Assembly (NCBI GenBank): GCA_030435675.1
Contig: CM059625.1
Span: forward strand, 4,960,001 to 5,024,000
DNA from: Steinernema hermaphroditum
Taxonomy: Eukaryota > Nematoda > Chromadorea > Rhabditida > Steinernematidae
Direction: 5' to 3'
Length of the DNA stretch: 64,000 bases
This document shows positions 37,319 to 48,740 of the stretch, one piece after another. Position numbers and translations under genes: made by a program. The first letter of the stretch is position 1, and each line of letters opens with the position of its first letter. The notes under the pieces were generated by a model that saw only the letters and a program-made list of their open reading frames with translations, searched no databases and was not told the origin of the DNA.

Positions 37319-40300
37319 TTACTGTATCCTACAGTTCTTCTTTTTCTTCTTGCTTGTTTGCACTTCTTGCTGCTGTTGTACACACTGTCGTTCTTGGTGT
37401 TGGAAGCTCCTGAAAGACGATATGTTGACATCGATCTGAGCGAATCTTTTTGGCAGCTGCTATTTGCCTTCGCGCGGCGCCCCCTTTGCTCTTTACACGC
37501 TAACCAGAATAAGTTAGTCGGTAATAAAGGGAACGCCGTAAATAAATAATGGCAGGAGACGGGAGGTCTGACACGACACAACAGGATGAGTGTCGTTTCC
37601 GCATAAACAAATTGGACGCATGTGAAGTAATGAAAAATGGGAAAAGGCGCTCACTTGATAAGCCTGACAAGGTCGTGAAACGCCTGATCGACGTTAAGAC
37701 GTTCTTTGGCGGAACACTCGATGTAGGGGACATTGAGTTGATGAGCCACTCGTTGGCCCTCTTCGCGCGAAATCTGAAAAAAAGAGCAATTGTAGCGGCA
37801 CTTGAGCGCTCTTCGCAACTTACTAATCTCTCGTCGAGCAAATCCGTTTTGTTTGCAACGAGCATTATTGGGAATTCGTCTCGATCTTTTAGCCGCAGGA
37901 TTAATCTGTGCAGTTTCAGCACTTCTTCGAGACTGAAAAATGCATTTTAATGAAATGTTTGAAGGGAATATGGCATCATTGGGAGGATTAAGTGCCCTGC
38001 AAGAGCAGAACTGTCCTGATACATAATTATCCTTTGTGTTAATCATTCTAGGTGCTACTTTCCAAATGTGCACAGCTGTGAAAGTGGCTCATGATTCGCT
38101 GCAGATTGCATGGCCGCATACTCTTTTGGAGCTCAAGTGAGGTTCCCTATTACGAGGCACATTATACCGATTTTAGGTTCTCCGATGAGAGTAGCATATG
38201 TTGCCGACAGAGGAGCCAATTATTTTACGAAAATTTATGACACTCAATTGGTGGTCGTTATTACTACTCGCATAGTGAAGTTAGGCTCATTTGGAGATGG
38301 TTTAATTGTGGTTATATTGTGCCGGGACAGCCGAGATGGGGCAGCGAGCATTACACTCCCATACTACACTAGGACATCGAATTTGTAAAGCTGAAAGAAC
38401 AAGATTGATGAGGACAATTGCGTAAGAGTTCTCAATGAATTGTGTTGATAAGTGAGCGTGTAAGACATCCATCTTCCGGGATTTGTTGTTAAACAAGATG
38501 AGTAAAGAGCGACGCCGTCTGAGTAACGTAACCAATAGCGGATTGAATGGAAGTATGATCGTTTCATGGTGAGGTTTGAGAATATCTGAACCCAAATCAT
38601 GTTGTTCCCGTATCCAGAGCAAAGCTCCAAATTGCAATGGAAATAGCGTTCCTTTTGTTTTTAACCAATATCTTTCTCCCATCATTCCGTCATTAAACCT
38701 CCAATAAACTATATTATACGCTCCCCTGTTGCGTAGTGTTGAGGTTTATTGCAAGCAGCAGCTTTTTGAAAGTCCGGCTTGCTTTGAAAGCTTTGTCTCA
38801 TCCGCCTTTATGGCGTCTCTTCACAGATTATAAATGTCTTCCATTTCTTTCCGTTTCGCCCTCGTGATCGATGGCCAAAGCGCTACTTTTTGAAGTGCGA
38901 ACTGCGCGATGACCCGGATGTTGTGCTTATGCGCGGCTCGTCGTCAGTCGGAGCCAATAAATCTCATACACTGTTTCTTCTCACGCATCTGTTGTGACCG
39001 AAAAATGATTTATCAACTGCACGCTAATGGTCATCAGCAGCGCATCCTTGTTGTTCACGACTGATGCCGGCTGCAGATGGGGCGCAATTTCGGCTCAAAG
39101 ATCGGCGTTCAAGTGCGCGCTGCGCGCCGAGAACGACTGTCGCACGCACGCCTAATTGGCGGTAATTGTCGAGAGTGCGTCGAGAATGCGCGTAAGGGAT
39201 TGTGGCGCAGCAGGCGTCGACCAGACAACGCGCCATTTACCGTCTTTTGTACGGACAAGCCGTTAGGTTGAGTGTGGGAAACGGAGCCCGTTCGCACGGC
39301 ATCTCCGCTGACTGTCCTCCACAATTACGCGCCGATTTTATGTGGACGCCAGACGGGTGAACACCTGCACATGCGCATACCTATGCGGAAATGACAGCTT
39401 CGCACATCCAGCACAAAGGAATAATTCAAACGAGCCCACAGGGAAGCAAAGATGGATTTTGCGCAAGAGCAATGGGGTTCCTGCAGAGGTGATGAGAATA
39501 AAAAGCAGAAATGTTCGGTGTGTTCCGTGCAGATGGATCGCCATGATCGCAGTGGATGAAAAAGTAATAGACAGATACAGCGGAAACATGCTGAAGTTGA
39601 ACTTTGTTCATTCCATAGGCACACCCAGTTGTAGTCACAAAGAAGTAATTATTTAAATAATCTGATTATGTCTCTAAATAGTGGTTATTTGCCTTTGTTA
39701 TCCTTTGAGAAAACTGCTGACCTTTGAAGTTAAGCGTGCCTTCAGGGGGTCAATTGTGTCCCTTAATCGGCACGTTAAGCTTTTAGGCTGTGACCTTCGA
39801 TCGCTTGGCTTTTTTCAATTGTCACTATCGAATGCATTTCCCTCACTTTTTCGCGTCTTCCCATTACAACCTCTCGATGTATAGGATAGAATTTCATGGA
39901 AAAAGCTTCGTGATATATGACACCGCATTCCAGAACGCTGAAATGCCCCTGAATCGAAGACCGAACAACGTTCTTTTGGCGAGTTTCATCGTGAATTTTG
40001 AACTTTCATTTCTCACAGTAGTAAAAGCGTCCAAACTTTCAGAATTTATATCTATTTCCTCCTCTCGTTTAGTGCTTTCATCGGTCGCCAGACGGCGCTC
40101 TACAACATAACTTCTGCCCTTCTCATCAATCTCTTTTTGTCTGCAAAATGTAACAAATGCCTCGTTTGGCATGTGAAGATAGCTCCCGTAATGGATCTGT
40201 TTCCACGAAGCCGATACAAGAGAACGTGGACGAAATTATCCGTCAGCTCGGAAGCGCTCGAATTGCGCATTAGAAATGCAAAGCATATTCGAGTGGCGTC

Positions 40301-41763
40301 TTATTTCGGCGACACGCCTAATTAATGACGGCTTACCTCGCTGTCCTCTCACCACCCTCATCAGCGACAACAACAAACACGTTACCTGTTGCGGTCGGTT
40401 ACGGCGTAGACGAGCAGGAAGCCGTTTCCGTTGCGAAGGTACTGTTCGCGCATTGTGCTGAACTCCTCCTGACCAGCTGTGTCGAGCACTGAAAGGAAGA
40501 AGTGCCATTGAAGCGCTACCATTCGCTCATCACTGTACCTTCCAATTTACATAAATCTTCGTCGATGAAACATGATTTCGTGTACGAATCTTCGATGGTC
40601 GGGTCATAGTCGATGACAAAATATTGCTGCAAAGGAGCTGCTCAAAATTCAGCGTAGATTGTGACGGAAGTGCTGTGAACTTTAATGCGATCGATGGTTC
40701 TCATGAATGGGAAATGTGTTTGGGAAAAGCGCTGTTCCCAGCGATCAGCGGTGATAAGCGTCGATAACGTTCTCAAACAATGTCGACAAATAGAAGAATT
40801 CATGTAGGTAGGCGTCGCCTTGGTTCCGGCGAGCGAATTGGGACGTTTCCGCGAAAATGGCACCCATTTCGTTCAGGTGATAATACGGCGATTACCGCGC
40901 TTATCAGCCGTAAACAGCTCAGTTGACGCAGAAGCGGGCCGTCGATTTTTAATCTCTTTTTTCAACAATCGCCGCTCGCGTGCTGCTCAGTCACAGCCAA
41001 ATTTCGTGCACAACAAGCTAAGTGGCACCTTGGTGGTCATTTTGTCGGCTTGTTTATCACATGCATAATTCAAACGACGTATTGCTTATGATCTAGTTTT
41101 CGCCTGGTCGGAATGCGCTAACCGACGTCCGGCTACTGCGGTTAAAAAGCGACGTAAGAAATCAATCGTCAGCAGCAATTTGCATCCCCTTTGATCATCG
41201 CGCCGGTATCGAGCAATCGCCGGCGGCAAAACGATTGCACCGAGACACGAACTGCATGAATCACACTGATGTGAATCGATGATAACACATGTCAGAATCA
41301 CGGGAATCCTTGGCTGTTGCCGTTCGCGGCGGTGGCGCACGTTTCCTGGCCGAAGTGCCCATCAAAGGCCCCCATTTACTTCATCGTTTAAATTGAATAA
41401 AGCGTCACCCACTTTGTCGCTTATTTGATTTTAAGCGACTTCTGACATCGCGCTGATTCATTGAACAATGCTATTTCCGGCGCGGAATATCAAATAACCC
41501 CCCGGACAGCCAACATAAACTGAACGCTACGTGAGTCGGACGTCTCAAATTCCCTCGCATCGACACGCCATCCATCCCTCTCATCCCCACTCAACGCACA
41601 ATAATCAGAACCAGGCGAAAGTTCCTGGTACTTTTGCAGGTACGGTGCCATAAGTGAACGGAAAAGAACCAACTTGAATGAACTGGATGGTGAGTGCCGA
41701 CTTTCCCACCCCGCCACCGCCAACGACGACGAGACGGAACGATGGCGTCGGCGGTGGAGCCAT
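37319..41763 (-). CDS. ras-1: R-Ras-type small GTPase
   Basis: Membrane-anchored GTP/GDP switch of the R-Ras branch. Six exons: 41763-41674, 40626-40539, 40488-40386, 37932-37824, 37773-37655, 37409-37319, total 600 nt, 199 aa. P-loop [11 protein letters not shown] carries Gly at the Ras-12 position, and the run GGGGVG is the R-Ras form rather than the GAGGVG of H-Ras. The effector loop is [11 protein letters not shown], switch [17 protein letters not shown], guanine recognition ANKTDL and ECSAK. All five G motifs are present, so the enzyme should be active. The tail [11 protein letters not shown] gives a polybasic stretch plus a CAAX box whose final Gln favours farnesylation. Introns 1 (about 1.05 kb) and 3 (about 2.45 kb) are far longer than others in the window and may hold regulatory sites. 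M-Ras is less likely. Confidence 0.95.
37933..40385 (-). other. Long intron 3 of the R-Ras gene
   Basis: A 2.45 kb intron in a region where most introns are below 100 nt. No coding exon or RNA gene was recognised inside on either strand. Confidence 0.7.
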
Positions 41764-44700
41764 GTGGAGCCGAGAGTCGTGCCGACAGAAGACACAAAGT
41801 GAAAAGATCACCCTAGCACCGCGGTCGCGTTGTTCTCTGCAACAACACCGAAACAAATAAATAAACAAAAGGGCCGCACGACGGTCGACGTTATCCGGAA
41901 CAAATGTGACAAGACGGCATCGATCGCAAAAAGGTCGGAATCGCGGAACACAATGGAAATTGTTGATCTCTCGTCAATCAACCGCAATTTTACGCGTTTT
42001 GCGCATCTTGGAGCAAGTGAGTGGACGCGGGGCTCAACGATAAGGGATTTGGGGCAGAGCACCGCCCGAAGAGCAATGGTAGCGGCACTCCTTCTCGTAT
42101 TCACCCCCGCGGACAGACGGACTCACCAGCGGAAGACGAAAAACTGACAGATGGACCGCTGGACAACACAAGTTAAAAATTCGCCTTCTTTTCCAGCGCA
42201 TTCCTCTTCTTCGCCAGTTCTTCGTCTCTATCGTAGCGCCTCGTGTTTCACACACACGCATCTACACGCACACAAAACAATCGCGATCGCACGCCCGTTG
42301 GTCGGGAAGCCACGCCTCCACTCAGCGAAAGCTTCTTTCTCTGACTCCCCCAATTTCCGCGGACCCTTAGTGGACCACGGGGCAGAGGGGAGACCGCCGA
42401 TGGAGACATGAAAAATTATATTGTACCGTCATTTCCTGCGGAGTCGCGCGTTCACAATTAAACATTACAGTCGAAGCGATGCGACTCAGCACCTCCTGCG
42501 GTTCTCGAACGTTGGGCGGCATGAAATGGCGCCGCCGCCGCAAGGAATGTTGTACCTGTTCTTCGGATGCATTCCGCCGAGCATTAAAGAAGTTCTTCGA
42601 AGCCGCGGCAGAACTGGCCGGCTGAAGAACGGTTCGTGTTCTGTGACAGCTTTTCTTCGCGTGCGGCTTTCTCCTTCGTCTTCGCTGCCTCGCGCGCTCC
42701 CACAGTCCGCTTCTAATTGACAAATATTTATGTTCTAGAGCAAGTACACACTTCACCGCAATCAGCGTTCATAATCGCCGGACTAAGTAGATGGGATCGC
42801 TGGTGGCCATCCAGTTCATTACAATGCTTTTGCCGCCGCTCACCGCTCATTATCGTGACAATAGGTCCTTCATCTTGCGTAAGGTGATCGCCTCGAGGTG
42901 CAAGTGAGTTCATTAGTCAGGTCTTGCACCGGAAACTGTTTTTCCTCTGACTCAGAGTTCATGAATGTCCGCTCATTGTCCGTTTATCTCAGCAAAACAT
43001 TCAGTGATTCACACCAAATGGAAAGTTGATTTCGTTAAATTTCTCCACGACTTATGTACTAAAATATGGGTAGTGTAGTTAGAAAAGAGGACGATAATGT
43101 AAAAACTATCTTCTACAGGCTAATGGGGTCATCGTTTCTTGAGCTTTTACTTTTACGTATCACTTATATACCATGATATACTCCTGAAGGTAAAAAAGGC
43201 TTTTTGGCCCAGATTTACCTGATTAAATCAACCCCGATTTACCACAGAATATTGACGTTTTGTGATATCGAGCGTCTCCCGTCTTGCCCCTATCTGTCAC
43301 TTCCTACCTAATACGACCACACGCAAAAAATGTGATAAAGAAGCAGAAGGGGCCGTCGAGGTATTTCGAACGAAAAACCCTAGGAAGCGAGCGATTTTTC
43401 ACAGTTGAACTAAAAACATGCCAGGTTAATAATAAATTGAGCTCTTCTCATATTGAAAATGCAACGAAGTAGTGGGGAAAACAGACGTACGTCACTCTCC
43501 CCTATTCGCCATTTCTGATTACAGAAGGATGTAAATGTAAATTAGATTATACACCAAATATACTATATAAATGGATCCGTATGGTTAAGAGGTAGTATGC
43601 TCAAAGTTTAAGGTTAATTGCTATAAATGACCCCATGAAAAAAGGTCCAAAGCAACACCAGTAATGCAGAACCACAAAAAAGCTAGGACTTTGTACATTT
43701 GCTAACAGTTTTATCCTAAACAATAGAGCCTAACTATGGTCCCGATCACTCGCACAACCTTCTTTCGCTTAAAAACCCATGTTTTCCCTAGTGACCTTGC
43801 ACATATCCCGCCACCGAATAAATGTGATCGGAACGCTTCACATTGCATCTGTAAAAATCCCATCAGACGCGTCACCGTAATTACCGCACTCCGTTCCAAT
43901 CAGTCACGTCCATTATCTGGCGAACAGACAACTGACAAGGCGAAAAGGCAAAAAATTGCAACAGAGCGATCACGGTGACGCCGTTCTCGCGACGACAAAA
44001 AAAATTCGTGCAACTCTCTCATGTTCTCTGTGCGAAAGTGCAAGTTCATTGCATCGATCCTAGGTCGCCGTCATCTCTGCCAGGCCTCTGCCACTTTAGC
44101 TCTTCCACTCCCCTCCCACTAATCTCTGTTTGATCACCGGCTAAGACCACCTTGTTCGCGCAAATCGCAGCAGCCCACGCTTGTTCAAATGTTGTCGAAA
44201 GCATGTATCGTCTGTGGTGAACAAGAAAAAATCAGCTGGTCAAACGTGATCGCCGTGCGATGAATGGAGCACGAACACCCGGTGGAAACATCGAAAATCG
44301 CGACGCCGCCATTGAAATGCAGCTTTGAGGAGGAGACGCCGCCACCACCACAGACGACGACGACGGAAATCAACCGACGCGCGACGATCTAATTCGTCTG
44401 CGCACTTTTGCACATGTGCCGAAAGGGGAAACGATAATAACTTCGGGACGTCAATTTAACACTTCGATGAAGAGAAATTTTTAATTTCGTCACGATTCGG
44501 TGGAGGCATGCGATCGTCACAGTAACCTTCTGACGCGAGTGCGCGAGCGCTTTGAGTGATGGAGATTGATGTGCCGGATTAGAGGATTATCGTAAATTCG
44601 ATTTTATAGTTTACTCAATAGGGACAGCGATTGCAACAGACGGTGTTGGGAAACGCATGCAATCGCTGTGAAAGGTGAATTTGTGTTAGTTGTGACAGTG

Positions 44701-45270
44701 AATCACTTCGGAAAAGGATAGGACGCAGAGGGAATTGTCAAAAAAGTGGTGACTGTTAGGGGTGGTTGCAAAAGCAAGCGAGTTTGGGCAAATCAAACAC
44801 AAGAAGATAGATGTGCAAAGAGGCAGCGAACGCTCGGGAACGGCAACAAAGAGAGCGAGGTGCGTTATCTTAATCCGTCCAGTAAGACAAATGACTGTGA
44901 TGAATGGTAGCAAGTAGACGGAAATACACGCGCAGCTAAGAGGCCACTACAATGCCACATCGTCTTTAAGAGCTCTTAGATAGACTTAGCGAGATTTCTT
45001 ATCATTGGACGATTAAAGCATAGCTAATTGTTGTATCTGGCGTGCATGGCAGAATGAGAAGACTGATTGATTTTGCACTTATGAAAAAGAAGATAGCTGT
45101 ACAAAGGTCAATTCGCTCTTCTTTGTTCCTTGCCACGTAGCAGCTTCTGTTTTTGTATTTGTATACATGCCAACCGTCAGTCGAATTTGGTACGATCAGC
45201 AGGTTCCTTACGATAACGAAGAAATGCGGCTATTGATGAGAGACAATGTGCAAGCTATAACATACAGGGT
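41764..45270. promoter_or_regulatory. Upstream region of the R-Ras gene
   Basis: About 3.5 kb with no supportable gene. It contains CpG-rich and purine-rich stretches (for example 42500-42710 and 44290-44370) but no motif I can name. The Ras promoter should lie at its left end. Confidence 0.4.
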
Positions 45271-45300
45271 TACTTTACTTTATTTCATGAATCAAAGGCG

Positions 45301-45560
45301 TTACGCCTTGCATGACACCGAAAATAGACAACAGAGGATATCACTTGTAGACGGCTTAATTCCTGGCGTGGTGTTGATGTCGAACCGGTCGTAGACGGCG
45401 CGCTTCACGGGGCATCTGGGAATCGCGCATCTCCGGAAATGGCGGTGAAACTTCTTCTTCTCGGGCGTTTGCGGCACAGCGGACGCTTCTGAGCTCGCAT
45501 ATGCTTCGAAAAGATGAGTCACTGGTCCAGAAGTTGCGTTTTCGTCGGTGGTGGCGTCCT
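45301..45560 (-). CDS. Unrecognised 3' coding exon, copy A of a duplicated segment
   Basis: Not recognised. A minus-strand frame reads SEDATTDENATSGP, then AVPQTPEKKKFHRHFRRC, AIPRCPVKRAVYDRFDIN, and ends DILCCLFSVSCKA with stop at 45301. AATAAA follows on the same strand at 45284-45279. The frame is conserved in a diverged copy at 48.1-48.3 kb, where the length difference of 27 nt is a whole number of codons, which supports real coding. Upstream exons are not resolved; a competing frame (MSDARNPAARDVIPKV) overlaps at 45620-45522. Minus-strand open frames up to 46166 may belong to the same gene. Confidence 0.4.
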
Positions 45561-45620
45561 CAGAGCGTCGGCGACCTTCGGGATGACATCTCGCGCTGCC
45601 GGATTCCTGGCGTCGGACAT

Positions 45621-48079
45621 CTTGTTGTCAACGGTGGTGGGACTACGGCTTCCGGGTGTCCCAATTCCCTCTGGAAGCCGGAAAACTCATACATGCCACT
45701 GGATTTGCTGTCTGACCAACCGGGCGCTCAGAGAGCGACCGGAGGGACCGACCGCTCGCCACCGCGACACGAGTGAGACCCCAACATACAGGGTAGAAAC
45801 CAAATACTGTACCATGTAGAACGTAGTATGTTCGCAATCGAAACGACCATTCATTTCTCTGGCTCGGTTCAGGCCGGCTTCCGTCCGCGGCAAAATATAC
45901 AGGGCACACTTGTCACTGTTCGCAAGGATCGGTGTGAAGAGAGCGCAGATGAGGAGAGAGGATCGGATTCCCTCATTCGTCGCTCCATGCCCATTGTCTC
46001 TGGTCGTCTGCGCTCTCTGGGCACCGTTCCCTGCAAACGGTCGCAAGTTTGGCGGTATATCACCTCGCCGAACTTGAGCTCTGCTGTTAAGAATTCCCGC
46101 TATCCTTTCTTCATAGGGTCTGTGGGCCTGAGTTTGACTGCGCAGGCCTACCGCATGATGCACCAAACAGCAAAGTCTAGACGTTCAGATGCGATGAGGT
46201 TGACGGCCAAACATCTTCGTTCCAGTAGTATGGCAGAACGCATATCTTTTGAAACCATTCAGGAACGCAGTTACTGGAATAGCAGAACGCACAGTAACAT
46301 GTAAAAAAGGAGCCCCAGTATTGCAGCGAAAGCGCGACGAATTCACAAAAACCGGCCAAAAAATGAATGATTGAGTCTACTTTTTTTCATTGGTGACCGT
46401 TTCTCGGAATACTCACGTTCTGTTTGCACCAAATTTGCATTGGATATGGAATTTGTCAACACAATTCTTCGTAAATATTTATTTATCATGATTATGGCGG
46501 CGGTTTTTCATATGCTGAGTGATGTGCAAAACAAAGGGCGAATAATCCGTTTATGCCGTGAAGGCCAACTATTGGGTCGCTAAGTTGAAAACAGGTCAAT
46601 CCGTAAATATCTGCTATTTTTGCAGCATTTACTCCCTGGGTGGAACCGATTGACGTATTCGTGAGCACAGTCAATTGCGATGTCATAATGAACTGGCGGC
46701 GTGTGCACTGTATTCTTGCTCATTTTGGAGAAGTAGCTGGTCTTCGCGGTCCTTAACTTGGTAGCTCCAGATTGCGAAATGCGAAGAGATGTATGGTTCT
46801 TATGGTTCTAATTCTGTGATAGACGGTGAGTACCTTCAATCCCAAAACGGACAACTACCCGAGACCTCGCATTTCCAAGTCGACCTCCGCAATGGATTTT
46901 TTACTTTGAGCTGAGATATTCTTGTTCGCTATTGAAACAGCACACTGTTAGCTCTATCTTACCGCAATCTGTACTTGCCCATAAATGACGACAACAGCGA
47001 AAATCTGGAAACGCTCGAAATCGGACCAAAATGATTTTTCGATTCGAAGCAACACGTAACCGAACGACGAATTCATTGCCCCCAAGGTGGGCCGATATTT
47101 TTGAAAAATCAGTCGAATGTTTACAGAAACTGTTCGTTTCCGTAGTATCTGTACATACATATATTTACTAAGCGAAGGGAGCCCGTGAAACGCAGTACAG
47201 GAAATGAGTTTTCCTATGATCGATGATCACTAGCAACTGTTTAAGATGATAAGCTGTTAACACAATGCGCAAATCGCGCGCACGCACCGACCAGATTACA
47301 AGTGTCCAACAGGAATAAGAGTAAACACGGGCTCCGTCGGCATCGGTACCAAGTGTCGAACACTTGCAAAACAAATTAGCCGGAACGCTAAATGTGGTTG
47401 GAATCCAATTGGACGAAGAAGTTTGTTTACGTAACGCTTGAAATCGAGCTGGCGAAAAAAATATTTGCTGCTAGGAACGCTGTTGACATCTGACACCTCG
47501 GAAGCTGAGTTGTTTGCGCAGTTTGTGTGCGGGCCGTTATCAGGGGTCCCAGAGGGGTTCAGAATATTTTCAGGGTCATACGCACGACCTCCCAATAACA
47601 TCGTTAAGTGTCCCCGAAACTGTAATTGTAAAGCTGATCTTACACTTTATACTATGTAGCTTTGTTTGTCTGGCCAAGCCAACGGCATTACGCCATGCGA
47701 GACGCTGAATAAATGCAAAAGAAAGGCAAATAGCATATTGTAATCGCTGGTTCTTTTGGAGCACACAACATCCTAGTAGACAGCAGCAAGCGTGGTAGTT
47801 TACGCGGGCTATGAGGGAGTAATGACGAGCTGAATCCTATGCGTCGAGATGGCGGAGCACGGCAAAGGGATTCAGAGGTGGATTCCCATCATCGGAGCAG
47901 CTGGTGTTACCGTATACTTTGGAGTTCGAGCAATTCTTTCGCTTGAGTGGGAGACGCAATGGAGTCGGGCTGGAGTTAACATATTTGGCGTGAGGCGGCG
48001 GAACTGAAACTCCCTAGTGTTCCAGGCTTTCTAAGACCCAGAGCAATCCTTCAAAAAGCGGGCGAGCCGACCGATCGCT
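45621..48079. other. Region between duplicated segments
   Basis: Contains minus-strand open frames at 45687-46166 and 45869-46063 with protein-like but unfamiliar sequence and no clear splice chain. Nothing else was recognised. Confidence 0.35.
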
Positions 48080-48345
48080 TTTACTTTGATTTTAACTTTA
48101 TTTCGTAAATCAGAGGTACCGAAAACTGACGACAAAGGATGTCTCTTTGCAGCTGGCTGCATCCCTGAACTGGCATAGATGTGAAAGCGATCGGGGCGAA
48201 CCGCTTCACAGGGCATACGGAATCGTCGAGCCTTCAGAAATGGCGACCTTCCATTTCTAGCGGCACAGGGGCGGCTTCGGATGCTGGTCTGAATATTGCG
48301 TCTTCGCCGGTGGTGCTATCCTCAGAGGACGGATCGCTTCCGACA
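48080..48345 (-). pseudogene. Diverged copy B of the 45.3-kb segment, with internal stop
   Basis: Minus-strand similarity to copy A is clear in SEDSTTGEDA, CPVKR and DILCRQFSV, and in the following AATAAA at 48102-48097. Relative to copy A it lacks 9 codons and has TGA where copy A has CGG just before the CPVKR block. The terminal part also loses the copy A stop. This is most simply a decayed duplicate about 2.8 kb upstream in the same orientation. Confidence 0.5.
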
Positions 48346-48709
48346 CAAATTCACATGGTTGTGGGCGATAATTAAGTGGAAGAAACCAAGAAATAATCCG
48401 TTTGGCCGTTTCAATTAGCAAGGTAAGGTATTTTAAGGTATTTTCCATCATCCTCTATTATTTGTGCAGGGATAGTTCGTGAAATACATCTATCTATCCC
48501 TTTGGGGCGCATACTTAAGAGAGTGCAATGTTGAAAGAACTTTTCGTTCACTAGTATCCTACCCCTGAGACGAGAAATCAGAACATACACGTATTGCGTA
48601 TTGTGCGTTTATTAATAGGAGTATCAATCACAAGACATCGTTCAGTGACAACAAAACAATGTTTATCACACTTAAATGGAACCGTTTTAAAGAGTCATGC
48701 GCGTTGTAT

Positions 48710-48724
48710 GGGGGGGGGGGGGGG
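48710..48724. repeat. 15-G homopolymer (C15 in the MARCH 3' UTR)
   Basis: An uninterrupted G15 on the plus strand, 17 nt beyond the MARCH stop codon, so the mRNA carries C15. Such tracts can form G-quadruplexes in DNA and are prone to deletion in C. elegans lacking the DOG-1/FANCJ helicase. Confidence 0.95.
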
Positions 48725-48740
48725 CTGAGTGCGTCGTGTG

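Noticed and set aside
45489..45522. 34-nt GTGACT...CTCAG intron in copy A that would make copy B a processed retrocopy
   Set aside because: Splicing does not keep the frame, the intron would be very short, and the copies differ by 27 nt rather than 34.
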